38,774 nt of DNA, from positions 1 to 38,774 of the forward strand of contig NZ_LRTR01000512.1 in the NCBI RefSeq assembly GCF_001550375.1. Reading direction: 5' to 3'. Positions within the stretch are counted from its first letter, which is position 1; each line of letters opens with the position of its first letter. Of this stretch, positions 7,095-15,474 are shown piece by piece. Source of the stretch: Streptomyces europaeiscabiei (GTDB lineage: Bacteria; Actinomycetota; Actinomycetes; Streptomycetales; Streptomycetaceae). The position numbers and the translations under genes are program-made. The notes under the pieces were generated by a model. The model ran no database searches, was not told the DNA's origin, and worked only from the letters and a program-made list of their open reading frames with translations.

Positions 7095-7955
7095 GTGCCC
7101 GGCCACCCGGGTCACTGGTGGCTGGCCTGCGACGTGTCGAACTACGGCATCGCCTGCAGACACTGCAACAGCGGCGGAGCCCGCTACAACGGTGTCCGGG
7201 AAGGCCGCGCCAAGGGCAGCCAGTTCCCGGTCATAGGCGGTACCCGCGCCCGCGCATCAGCCGATGACCTGGACCGCGAACAGCCGCTGCTCCCAGCCCA
7301 CCACAGCGACCCCGACCTGCTCGGCTTCGACAGCGCCGGCTACGCCCGGCGCAGCAGCACCCCCTACTCGCAGGCCGAAGCGAAACGCGGCCTGTGCCGC
7401 GCCGACGAAACCATACGGATCCTCGCGCTCAACGACTCCCACCTCGTCCCGCTCCGCAGCCGCCTCATGCGGGCGGTCACCGTACTCGCCCGCTACGGGG
7501 ACGATCCCGCCATCCAGCAGCTGATCGACGACAAGGTGGGGCCCAAGGCGCCATACAGCTCAGCAGCCGCCATGGCCCTGGCCCTGCAGCGCGCCTGCGA
7601 CCGGCCCGCTGCCGCGCCCACGCCGGCCGCAACGACGCCCACACCCACCGTCGACCCGGAACGCTCCCGAGTCGACCTGCAAGACCTGCTGGAACATCTG
7701 GACCCGGACGACCTGAAGGCCGGCATCACCTTCACGGGCCGGCACGAGAAGAAGGTCCACCAGGCGGTCCTGAACCACGAGGGCCAGATCAACGTCCTGG
7801 GCCGCCCCTGGCGCACCCCGACCACCGCCGCCAGGGCCGCGACCGGCAGCAACAAGATCGACGGCTGGGATTTCTGGCGTCTGACCATCGCCGGTGTGGA
7901 GCAGACCCTCGCCGAGTTCCGCGCCACGCACTTCCCGCCACCCGCACCGGTGTGA
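7095..7955 (+). CDS. HNH endonuclease-like protein (PtuB/TIGR02646-like), N-terminus probably lost
   Basis: 286 aa from a GTG at 7095, with no convincing ribosome site. It starts abruptly inside a conserved core: GHPGHWWLACDVSNYGIACR, then HCNSGG and KGSQFPV, then LDREQPLL and HSDPDLL. The C-x-x-C pair plus the following Asn and Glu/Pro-Leu pattern matches HNH nucleases of the PtuB-like group. In those proteins an HFRPK-type motif normally precedes WWLA by 10-25 residues and carries the first His; it is missing here. The C-terminal half is a normal-looking helical domain (LRSRLMRAVTVLARYG, DLQDLLEHLDPDDLKAG). It may be 5'-truncated and inactive, or use a frameshifted upstream segment (7000-7095 is open in other frames). 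Likely ancestral role: DNA cleavage with the upstream ATPase. Confidence 0.55.
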   Translation: MPGHPGHWWLACDVSNYGIACRHCNSGGARYNGVREGRAKGSQFPVIGGTRARASADDLDREQPLLPAHHSDPDLLGFDSAGYARRSSTPYSQAEAKRGLCRADETIRILALNDSHLVPLRSRLMRAVTVLARYGDDPAIQQLIDDKVGPKAPYSSAAAMALALQRACDRPAAAPTPAATTPTPTVDPERSRVDLQDLLEHLDPDDLKAGITFTGRHEKKVHQAVLNHEGQINVLGRPWRTPTTAARAATGSNKIDGWDFWRLTIAGVEQTLAEFRATHFPPPAPV

Positions 7956-7967
7956 CAGGGCGGAACT

Positions 7968-8207
7968 GTCCGCCTCGCCGGCGACGGTCTCCTGCTGATC
8001 CCTTCGGTCTTCGTCGGGAATATCGCCGCCCACCTGGAAGACCCCTGGCCCAGGACCTTGATCTACCCTGCCCGCGGCACCGCCGCCCTGCGGGGCGAAC
8101 AAAAGACCGTCCCTCAACCGGACGCGCTGACCGCTCTGGTCGGCCGGGCCCGAGCCCGGCTGCTGGTGGCGCTGGACGCCCCGGCCAGTACCCGGCGTAT
8201 AGCCTGA
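7968..8207 (+). pseudogene. Fragment of an ArsR-family (DUF5937-type) transcriptional regulator
   Basis: Starts immediately after the HNH stop, with no start codon of its own. Readable peptide: VRLAGDGLLLIPSVFVGNI, PRTLIYPARGTAAL, then LTALVGRARARLLVALDAPA and STRRIA before TGA. It matches the middle of the large Streptomyces ArsR-like regulators: the effector-domain end (GLxLxPSVF, TLIYPARG) and the first winged-helix helix (LVGRxRAxLLxAL). The N-terminal half and the rest of the winged helix are missing, so it is a scar. Confidence 0.6.
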
Positions 8208-8269
8208 CTCGTCTGCCGCCCCGTATTTCCGCAGGTCAGAGGCTATGTTTAATTGATAAACAAACACTT

Positions 8270-8306
8270 GGGGTCGAATCCGGGTCGAATTCGGGTTCGC
8301 GTATTG
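8270..8306. repeat. Degenerate repeat, copy A (GGTCGAATCCGGGTCGAAT core)
   Basis: GGGGTCGAATCCGGGTCGAA followed by TTCGGGTTCG and GCGTATTG. It shares its core and the trailing GCGTATTG with 8951-9000. Internally it repeats GGGTCGAAT. Origin unknown. Confidence 0.5.
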
Positions 8307-8692
8307 TCGTTCCCGTCCCACCGACATGCGGCAGATGCGGTCATTCCGGGCGATGAAGGTGGTCCGGCATCGGTCTGTAGTGGACATCCAGGCGCCGGAC
8401 AGGTTCACAAGTACATGTACGAGGTGTCTTCTTGTCGACCAGCTCGGGCTGAACTCGATCACCGGTGGGGCGCCCTGCGGCAGGCCCTGGAAGTGATCAC
8501 TGCGAGAGCGTCTCGTTGATCGCTCCCGCCAAGAACCACTGGTTTCCAGCAAAAGCGGTGATGTGCGGCATGGCAGTTCCCGTCTCTGTCGGCGGGGCTC
8601 CGTCGCCCCGCGTGCCGTGGTTGGAAACAGGGTTGTGAGGCTTGCATCGGCTCGGCAAGACGTCTTCTGTCAGGCGGAAGGACTTCCGTAAA

Positions 8693-8724
8693 GGGGCTGG
8701 TCAGAGCCCTGTTCTGTCAGCCCC
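8693..8724. other. Stem-loop with internal symmetric bulge
   Basis: GGGGCTG (8693-8699) pairs with CAGCCCC (8718-8724). Inside it CAGA (8702-8705) pairs with TCTG (8713-8716), around loop GCCCTGT. It is preceded by a CGGAAG-GA-CTTCCG hairpin at about 8676-8689. No poly-T follows on the plus strand. It may be a decayed terminator or RNA element. Confidence 0.4.
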
Positions 8725-8950
8725 CTAGTCGCCAGAGTGGAGCGCCGGGTGGTGCTGCTGTTCGGTTCGCGCTCGGGGGAGCCGGAGGTGGCGCCGGCGG
8801 GTGCGACTACTCGCTACGTGGCGCTAATCGCCCAAAAATGTCCACTTAGTTTCAATTGTGAGACTCCTCTGTCGGTGGATGCTCGGTACAGCGGCAAGAA
8901 TCAGCATCACTGCAGGTCAACTACTGTTCGTTTTGGAGTCTGGGGCCCTC

Positions 8951-9000
8951 GGGGCGAATCCGGGTCGAATCCGCACCGTTTTCGGTTGTGGAGCGTATTG
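8951..9000. repeat. Degenerate repeat, copy B
   Basis: GGGGCGAATCCGGGTCGAAT followed by CCGCACC, then TTTTCGG and GCGTATTG. Diverged partner of 8270-8306. Confidence 0.5.
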
Positions 9001-9904
9001 CCGCTGGTCAGGGTGGTGCGAGGTCGTGTACTGATTCGCCTTGCGGCTGGGGGTGGCGCGGCGAGCAGTAGGGCCGATGAGCCGCTGACGGGGCACTGAG
9101 TGGCGGTGGTCGTCTGCCAGGGGCGGGGGGCTGGCCAGCGGATTCTTCGCTGCTGGTGGCGGTCGCCTTTCGTGATCACGGCCTGCGGAAATGTCTTCAG
9201 GCGGGACGGCTGATGCGTGCCGGCCCGGGATTGATGGTTCCTGGCCGAGACCGACCTGCCGGGCGTGTCAGGGGCCGTCCAGGAGCCGCGCGGTGGTCGG
9301 GCCATGTGGCACAGGCCCCGCCGCCTCGCGCGGCAGCCGGTGCTCTCGCGCTATCCGGTACACCCCCACAACTGCCATTCCTTGGCGCCGATATCAGCGC
9401 AGTCTCGGTCGGCTCGCGGGCACCAATGCCGAACTGGAGCTCTTGGTACCTCGGAGAGTTCATGGATCCGCGAGGACCCTTGAGTGACGCTCATGTACGT
9501 CCGGCTCATGGCAAGGTAGTTGGGGGAGTTCACATCTTCTGTGTCCAGATCGGCACTGCCGCGCGTGACAGACGCCCGTGCGCCCGCGGCGAACGGGGCA
9601 GTCTTGGAAGCCCGCTTCAGGGGGCGACACACCTGGGGCACTGTGGAGGCGGCCGAGCAGGGCCGGTCGACGGAATTCACCTCGCGGTACGAGGTGAATG
9701 GCATCCTGACTGGCGCCAGTGACGACATCTCGGGCGGTCTTTCCGCGTACGACGAAAGGCCAGGCCGACAGTGCGGTTGCCGCCCTCTCGGATCCGGCCC
9801 AGCGCGGGGTCACCAACGCAACCCGTCGAGTAACCTGAGCACCCGGTGCTCGACCTGGTACAGCTCGTGGGCGAATTGCCGGTGGCTCAGCAGTAGTTCG
9901 TGTC

Positions 9905-10310
9905 CATGGCGCGGGACTCTGCCACGATGAAGGGCAACCACGAACTGACGGTCACGGCCCTCGTCTCGTCGAACACCGCCGCCGAGGTTGTCCTGCCCGG
10001 CGACAGCGACGGCGTCGAGGTGGGCTCGGGCCGCCACACCTGGACGGTTCCGTTCGACGCCGACCCCGCCGAACGAACGCCCCTGTCGGTGGACATGAGC
10101 ATGGACGACCTGCTGGACCGCGAAGAGGCGGCCCGTGCCTTCAAGGAACTGATGACCGCATACGTCCCGGAGGCCGCCGCCTTCATCGAGGGCGGCTCAG
10201 GGGCTCCACAGGCACTACGGTCCGGGCCATCGCCGGGATGCTGCCCGGTGGCGACAGCTTCCTCGCTGACCTGGAGAAGAAGTTCGCGGCCTTGGACGGC
10301 CGTGTCCGAC
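9905..10310 (+). pseudogene. C-terminal remnant of a glycoside hydrolase (GH78 alpha-L-rhamnosidase-like), frameshifted
   Basis: The first part reads NHELTVTALVSSNTAAEVVL then PGDSDGVEVGSGRHTW. This is the beta-sandwich end typical of bacterial rhamnosidases, where ...LTVTVPxNTTAEVxLP is usual. It continues with LLDREEAARAFKELMTAYVP and AAAFIEGG. At about 10195 the frame shifts; the continuation GSTGTTVRAIAGMLPGGDSF and LADLEKKFAALDGR is in another frame. The catalytic domain is missing and resemblance begins abruptly near 9915. It would have been an extracellular or cytoplasmic enzyme releasing rhamnose from plant glycosides. GH78 is the best guess; another large glycosidase with a similar tail is possible. 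Confidence 0.5.
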
Positions 10311-10320
10311 AGACGGGTCT

Positions 10321-10341
10321 GCCCGCTCGTCACGAGCGGGC
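10321..10341. terminator. Stem-loop between the hydrolase remnant and the histidine kinase
   Basis: GCCCGCTCG, loop TCA, CGAGCGGGC. A 9-bp perfect GC-rich stem lies 22 bp from the stop of the kinase gene (minus strand) and in the convergent gap. No T-tract; it plausibly acts as a bidirectional Streptomyces-type terminator. Confidence 0.5.
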
Positions 10342-10362
10342 CCCCGGGACAGGCCGCCGAAG

Positions 10363-11466
10363 TCAGCATTCAGCGCGATCTGCCGACGAGCGCGGCAGTG
10401 TGTCCCGATCGACCGATACCGACCCGGTGCGGGACGCGGGCAGAAGGACGTCCACCCGCGTGCCACGGCCGGGGACGCTGTCCAGACGGATCCTGCCGTG
10501 GTGCAGGTCCGTGATCGCCGCCACGATAGCCAGTCCCAGCCCGCTGCCTCCGTCGACACGGCTGCGGCCCTTGTCGGCGCGATAGAACCGGTCGAAGACG
10601 TGGGTGAGCGACTCATGGGGGATACCCGGGCCGAAGTCCTCCACCCGTAGCATCACCTCGTCGCCCGACGTGCTCAGAGTGACCCGACAGGGAACATCCG
10701 GTGCCGTGTGCATACGGACGTTGCCGAGCAGATTGCTGAGCAGGCTCCGCAACTGGGCCTCGTCCCCGCTGACTGTCACGTCGGGCTCGATGTACGCCCC
10801 GGTCGGCCGTGACGGCTCCACTGCCCTGGCGTCGCGGCAGCAGTCGCGTACGAGCCCGCTCAGGTCAACCGGCTCAAGACTTGCCTCGTCCTGCTCGTCG
10901 AACCGGGCAAGCCCGAGGAGCGACTCGACCAGCCGTGTCATGCGATGGATCTCGGAGAGCATCCGCTCCACCGCCTCGTTCACCGCGGCCCGGTCCGGCA
11001 GCGCCCCGCTCTGGTACAACTCGGCGTAGCCGCGCAGGGATTGGAGCGGCGTGCGCAGTTCGTGCGAGGCGTCCGCCACGAACTGACGCATCCGCTCCTC
11101 GGACTGCTCGCGGGCGGTGAGCGCGGCCTGGATCTGGTCGAGCATCCCGTTCAAGGCGTCCGCGAGGCGTCCGACCTCCGTGGTGGGTGCTGAGGCGGCT
11201 ACGGTCAACCGCTGGGCGAAGTCGCCGGCGGCGATGGTGTCGGCCGTGTCCGCAGCCCGCTCCAGCGGGCGCAGTTCCCGCCGTACGACAGTAGTGCTCA
11301 CCAGGGCCACACCGGTCAGCCCTGCCAGTTCCACGAGCACGATCACGGCCGGATCGCCGCTGAGAATCCAGCTGAGTGCCGTGGCTGCCATGGCGCCGGC
11401 GCACAGCACCGTGACGACCATGCTCAGGCGCGCGCGAAGCGGCGACCGGCGCAACCGCTTCAGCAT
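10363..11466 (-). CDS. Sensor histidine kinase of an OmpR-type two-component system
   Basis: 367 aa. Two transmembrane segments (about 14-33 and 42-61) are separated by only a few residues, so there is almost no extracellular sensor loop. A HAMP domain follows (RRELRPLERAADTAD to about 115), then HisKA with phospho-acceptor His135 in DASHELRTPLQSLRGY, and HATPase with N-box LLSNLLGNVRMHT, G1 DFGPGIP and G2 GSGLGLAIV. All catalytic motifs are present. The ATG at 11464-11466 overlaps the response-regulator stop by 7 bases, so the two are co-translated. With such a short loop it probably senses the membrane state or a membrane partner, perhaps the divergent MMPL transporter; that is inference. 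Confidence 0.9.
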   Translation of the reverse strand: MLKRLRRSPLRARLSMVVTVLCAGAMAATALSWILSGDPAVIVLVELAGLTGVALVSTTVVRRELRPLERAADTADTIAAGDFAQRLTVAASAPTTEVGRLADALNGMLDQIQAALTAREQSEERMRQFVADASHELRTPLQSLRGYAELYQSGALPDRAAVNEAVERMLSEIHRMTRLVESLLGLARFDEQDEASLEPVDLSGLVRDCCRDARAVEPSRPTGAYIEPDVTVSGDEAQLRSLLSNLLGNVRMHTAPDVPCRVTLSTSGDEVMLRVEDFGPGIPHESLTHVFDRFYRADKGRSRVDGGSGLGLAIVAAITDLHHGRIRLDSVPGRGTRVDVLLPASRTGSVSVDRDTLPRSSADRAEC

Positions 11467-12188
11467 CCCGGCTCCCGGATGGCGTAGCCGATGCCCCGCT
11501 GGGTGTGGATCAAGGGTGGACCGAGCGCGTCGAGTTTGCGGCGCAGGTAGCTGATATACGTGGCGACCACGGTGTCGTCGCCGTTGAAGTCGTACGACCA
11601 GACGTGTTCGAGGAGTTGGGCCCGGGGCACGATCCGACCGCTGTGCAGCATCAGGTAGCGCAGCAGCCGGAACTCGGTCGGGGAGAGACCGATCGCAGTG
11701 CCGCCGCGGCGTACGGAGTGGGTGGCCGGGTCGAGTTCGAGGTCGGCGACCCGCAGGACGGAGCTCTCGTGCTCGGGTCTGCGGGTGCGGCGCAGCACAG
11801 CACCGATCCGGGCGGCCACCTCGTCGAGACCGAACGGTTTGGTGACGTAGTCGTCACCACCCGCTGCGAGTGCCTTGACCAGGTCCTTACGTGTGTCACG
11901 TGCGGTGAGGAAGACAACCGCGTGCGGGAGGCCGTCGGCGCGCAACCGCCGCATGACCTCGATGCCGTCGCCGTCCGGGAGCATGATGTCCAGCAGGATG
12001 AGCTCGGGAAGGTGGTCGCGGGCCTCGGCAAGGGCTTCCTTCACCGTGGCGGCCGTCCGGACCTCGTAGCCGATGAACCGCAGGAAACGGCCGACGGTGT
12101 CCAGGATCGCCGGCTCGTCGTCGACGACGAGCAATCGCCCGAGCGGTGGCTCGGACTCCGCCACGGCTGCGGCGTTCTCGTCGGGCAT
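11460..12188 (-). CDS. OmpR/PhoB-family response regulator
   Basis: 242 aa from the ATG at 12188, behind AGGAAAGGG; the longer frame to 12275 has no ribosome site. Receiver domain: acidic VVDDEP at 21-26, phospho-acceptor Asp67 in LILLDIMLPDGDG, Thr in VFLTARD, and Lys in DDYVTKPF. DNA-binding winged helix (about 140-240) with LSPTEFRLLRYLMLH and VATYISYLRRKLD. It is the cytoplasmic partner of the overlapping kinase. The divergent MMPL gene starts 243 bp away, making it the likely target promoter. Intact. Confidence 0.92.
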   Translation of the reverse strand: MPDENAAAVAESEPPLGRLLVVDDEPAILDTVGRFLRFIGYEVRTAATVKEALAEARDHLPELILLDIMLPDGDGIEVMRRLRADGLPHAVVFLTARDTRKDLVKALAAGGDDYVTKPFGLDEVAARIGAVLRRTRRPEHESSVLRVADLELDPATHSVRRGGTAIGLSPTEFRLLRYLMLHSGRIVPRAQLLEHVWSYDFNGDDTVVATYISYLRRKLDALGPPLIHTQRGIGYAIREPGC

Positions 12189-12430
12189 GCGCGTCAACCC
12201 TTTCCTCAGTGCCGCGGGACCCTGCCCGCCTTCGGTGCTCAATTGATCGTCTCCGACCCGCGTGGCGCGTTCCATGGGAGTTGTGTGTGAACAGCGGTCC
12301 CGAAGGGCCGTTTCGCGGAGTGTGGCCCGGAGGCGTTCCTACGGTGGATAAGGCAGGCCTCGGCGACTGGCGTCCTCCACCGGTCGGGGCACTGCTCATT
12401 TCCCATTCCCCGGCCATCGGGAGTCTTCGC

Positions 12431-14701
12431 GTGTCCACCCTGCTGTACCGCCTGGGCCGTTTCGCCTACCGGCGGAAATGGTCCGTCATCGGCGCTTGGT
12501 CCGTACTGCTGCTCGTCGCGGTCCTGGCGGCCCTCGGCCTGATGAAGCCGTTCACCACCTCGACGACCATCCCGGGTACCGAGGCCCAGCGCACGCTCGA
12601 CGTCGTGCAGGCAGAGTTCCCCAGCGACCAGTCCCACCTCACCGGAAGGATCGTCTTTCGGGCCCCACGCGGTGAGACCCTCACGACCGGCGACGTGGCC
12701 CGCATCGTACGGCGAACGGTCGATGAGGCGGCGGATGTTCTGGGCGTCAGGTCGGTCACCGCACCCTCCGCGTCGTCGGGGACGGTCTCGGCCGACGGCC
12801 GGACGGGCATCGCCGCACTGACCTTCACCACCGACAAGACCGGCACCCTTTCCGAGGCGACCACCAACGGCGTCGAGCGACTCGTGGCCGAGGCACGTCG
12901 CGAGGGGCTGACCGGGGAGATCGGCGGAGACGCCTTCTCCAAGGTCGAGGTCAAGGTGATGGGCCCCGGGGAAGCCGTGGGCGTGCTCATCGCCCTGGGC
13001 ATTCTGGTCTTCGTCTTCCGCTCCCTGCGTGCCGCGGTCATTCCCGTCGCGACCGCGCTCGTCGGGGTTGCCGTGGGTGTGCTCGGCCTGCTGAGTCTGA
13101 CCAGCGTCGTCACGATGGACAGCACCTCGGTGATCCTCGCCGTGATGCTGGGCCTGGCCGTGGGCATCGACTACGCCCTGTTCATCGTCTCCAGGCACCA
13201 GACCCAGGTCAGGGCGGGCATGGAACCAGAGGAGTCGGCCGGCCTGGCGACCGGGACGGCCGGTGGAGCGGTCGTCTTCGCCGGCGCGACCGTCGTCATC
13301 GCACTGGCCGCGCTCTCCGTGGTGAACATCCCGTTCCTTACCGTCATGGGACTGGGTGCTGCGGCGACGGTCGTCGTCTCCGTGTCGATCGCCGTCACAC
13401 TGCTGCCGGCCGTACTCGGCCTGATGGGACGGAACATCGCCACCAGCACGGTCCCCGTCCTGCGTCGTTCCGTCGAGCGCGCCCCCGTCTCGGCACGTCA
13501 GCCCGCAGGGCAGCGTTGGGCGGCCATGGTGGCCCGCCGCCGGTGGAGCGTCTTGCTCGTCTCTCTGGTGGGCCTGGGCGTCCTCGCTGTCCCTGCGGCG
13601 GATCTCCGACTGGGGCTCGGCGGCACGCAGGATCCCGACACCTCCGCGGGCAGGGCACAGAAGCTCGTGGACGACGGATTCGGCCCCGGCTACAGCGGCA
13701 CGCTGGTCGTGCTGGTACAGGGTGAAAGGACGGAGGTCGTCCCGGCCGCCGAGCGCATGGCCGGTGTGGTGCGGGACCTGCCTGGGGTGGCCTCCGTGAC
13801 CCCCGCGGTCCGTGCCGAGTCCGGTCATGCGGCACTGCTCAGCGTCACATCCACCGGTGGCCCGGAGACCGAGACGACCAAGCGGGTCCTGGCAGAGATA
13901 CGGAACGCCCGAGGCGCCGTGGAGAAGAACAGCGGCACCGAGATCAATGTCACCGGCACCACCGCCGTCAACATCGACGTGGCGAACAAGCTCTCCTCCG
14001 CCCTGCCCGTGTACTGCCTGCTGGTGATGGGCCTGGCGCTCCTCCTCCTCGTCGTGGTGTTCCGCGCCCTCGCCGTCCCGCTCAAGGCGGCCCTGGGGTT
14101 CCTGCTGTCCCTCGGTGCTTCGCTGGGCGCGCTGGTGGCGGTGTTCCAGTGGGGCTGGCTCTCCGACCTGCTCGGCATCAAGACCACCGGCCCGGTCCTG
14201 AGTTTCCTGCCGATGCTGCTGGTGGGCATCCTCTTCGGCCTCGCTATGGACTACGAGGTCTTTCTCGTCTCCCGGATGCGGGAGGAGTACGCCCATGGGC
14301 TGCCGCCGGTCGAGGCGATGGTCCGCGGATTCGGGCACGGCGCGAAGGTCGTGATCGCTGCCGCGCTGATCATGATCGCGGTGTTCGGGTCGTTCGTCTT
14401 CGCCGACATGCAGGTCATCAAAGGCATGGGCTTTGCGCTCGGCGTCGGCGTGCTCCTGGACGCGTTCGTTGTCCGGATGACGCTTGTCCCCGCCGTGATG
14501 GCGGTCCTGGGCCGTAAGGCATGGTGGCTGCCCCGGTTCCTGCACCGAGCGCTGCCGGACATGGACATCGAGGGGGAGCGACTGACGAGCAGGCTGACGC
14601 AGGCGTCCGGGCCGGCGGGATGGGATCGGGCGGCACGGCAGCCGCGCGACGCCGACCGGGCGGCAGCCCCGGTGAGCGGCGCGGGTGCACGACGGTACTG
14701 A
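12431..14701 (+). CDS. MMPL-family RND-type transporter
   Basis: 756 aa from the GTG at 12431 (VSTLLYRLGRFAYRRKWSVI). The frame is open upstream to 12146 but that part is the regulatory gap. Topology is the expected 12-helix RND repeat: TM1 (VIGAWSVLLLVAVLAALGLM), a large extracytoplasmic loop, then a TM cluster with VGIDYALFIVSRH; the second half repeats this with LAMDYEVFLVSRMREEYAHG. The paired DY motifs are the proton-relay positions of MMPL proteins. Family role: proton-driven export of lipids, siderophores or drugs. Divergent from the two-component pair, which probably regulates it. It is followed by decayed DNA, with no operon partner. Confidence 0.9.
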   Translation: MSTLLYRLGRFAYRRKWSVIGAWSVLLLVAVLAALGLMKPFTTSTTIPGTEAQRTLDVVQAEFPSDQSHLTGRIVFRAPRGETLTTGDVARIVRRTVDEAADVLGVRSVTAPSASSGTVSADGRTGIAALTFTTDKTGTLSEATTNGVERLVAEARREGLTGEIGGDAFSKVEVKVMGPGEAVGVLIALGILVFVFRSLRAAVIPVATALVGVAVGVLGLLSLTSVVTMDSTSVILAVMLGLAVGIDYALFIVSRHQTQVRAGMEPEESAGLATGTAGGAVVFAGATVVIALAALSVVNIPFLTVMGLGAAATVVVSVSIAVTLLPAVLGLMGRNIATSTVPVLRRSVERAPVSARQPAGQRWAAMVARRRWSVLLVSLVGLGVLAVPAADLRLGLGGTQDPDTSAGRAQKLVDDGFGPGYSGTLVVLVQGERTEVVPAAERMAGVVRDLPGVASVTPAVRAESGHAALLSVTSTGGPETETTKRVLAEIRNARGAVEKNSGTEINVTGTTAVNIDVANKLSSALPVYCLLVMGLALLLLVVVFRALAVPLKAALGFLLSLGASLGALVAVFQWGWLSDLLGIKTTGPVLSFLPMLLVGILFGLAMDYEVFLVSRMREEYAHGLPPVEAMVRGFGHGAKVVIAAALIMIAVFGSFVFADMQVIKGMGFALGVGVLLDAFVVRMTLVPAVMAVLGRKAWWLPRFLHRALPDMDIEGERLTSRLTQASGPAGWDRAARQPRDADRAAAPVSGAGARRY

Positions 14702-14893
14702 GGAGCCCATCGGCGTGTGGGCGGCGCCAGGAGTTGACCGCACGCCGATCTGGAAGTGGTCCACATCAGAAAACTATCAACGTTCGGGATTCGAGTATGC
14801 CTGTCTCCTGCAGGGGGTGATCCGCGCGGGCGTTGGACCCGGTTCCTGTTGAGCGTGCCGATTCTTCGAAGTCGGCCGCTTCGCTCCGATTCC

Positions 14894-15474
14894 GTCGCCG
14901 ACGAGGTCGGCCGCCAGGCCCTGCACTGCATCTGCTGCTCGGCCTGTCTCAACGTCTGCCCGGTCTACGAGTGGGCCTGCGGCCACGCTTCCGGCCACGC
15001 CTGCGGCTCGGTCTAACCGGGCCCGATCGGTGCGATCCTCAGCCCCCAACTGCGCGGCACGGAAAGCGAGATCGACGCCCCGCTGCCGTACGCCTCCTCG
15101 CTGTGCGGGGCCTGCTACAAGGTCTGCCCGGTCGCCATCGACATCCCCGAGGTGCTGGTGCATCTGCGGGAACGGGTCGTTCAGGGCGGGCTGGTGGTCC
15201 GCGAGGGCAACAAGGTGGTGCTCAAGCCCGCCAAGGGGCACGCGGCCGAGCGGGCGGCGATGCGGGCGGCCCGCTGGGCGTTCGCCCGCCCCGGTGTCCT
15301 GCGCACCGGACAGCGGCCGACCTCGCGCACCCGGCGGCTGCATCCGCGTTCGCTTCCGGGGCCGGGCAGGCCTGGAGCGGTACCCGGGATCTTCCGGCCC
15401 TACCCGTGGAGCCGTTCCGCGACTGGTGGCCGCGGACCGACGGCGGCCGCTCGGAGAAGGGGGGCTCGAAGTGA
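14894..15474 (+). pseudogene. lutB: Decayed lutB (lactate-utilisation iron-sulfur protein), C-terminal part
   Basis: The frame reads VADEVGRQALHCICCSACLN then VCPVYEWACGHASGHACGSV before TAA at 15014-15016. It continues in the same frame with PGPIGAILSPQLRGTESEID, SLCGACYKVCPVAIDIPEVL and VHLRERVVQGGLV. The two CxxCxxC clusters are those of the LutB 4Fe-4S ferredoxin domain. Damage: the N-terminal half is absent; the first cluster has CICC instead of CIRC; a few residues (GHA) are duplicated; a Tyr codon before PGPIG became TAA; and one base is lost at about 15365, moving the end (WSGTRDLPALPVEPFRDWW) to another frame. Its stop still overlaps lutC by GTGA, showing the old lutBC operon. Confidence 0.85.

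Larger units (their letters stand above)
8208..9904. other. Long stretch with no recognisable gene; degenerate repeats and hairpins
   Basis: 1.7 kb with lower GC than its surroundings in places (8240-8300, 8830-8940). No frame shows family motifs or a convincing start. It holds a diverged repeat pair (8270-8306 and 8951-9000), a hairpin at 8693-8724, and near its right end a minus-strand peptide that reads like a protein C-terminus (HELYQVEHRVLRLLDGLRW, stop at 9810-9812) which I cannot assign. It is probably decayed accessory DNA. Confidence 0.5.

Noticed and set aside
8270..8306. tRNA T-arm-like sequence (GGTCGAATCC)
   Set aside because: No acceptor, anticodon or D-arm can be folded around it, and the copy at 8951 is no better.
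9156..9722. 188-codon plus-strand ORF
   Set aside because: Random-looking composition with no motif, overlapped by equally long frames on both strands.
12239..14764. 841-codon minus-strand frame opposite the MMPL gene
   Set aside because: Antisense shadow rich in His/Asp/Gln from repeated GAC/GTC codons; the MMPL frame has all family motifs.
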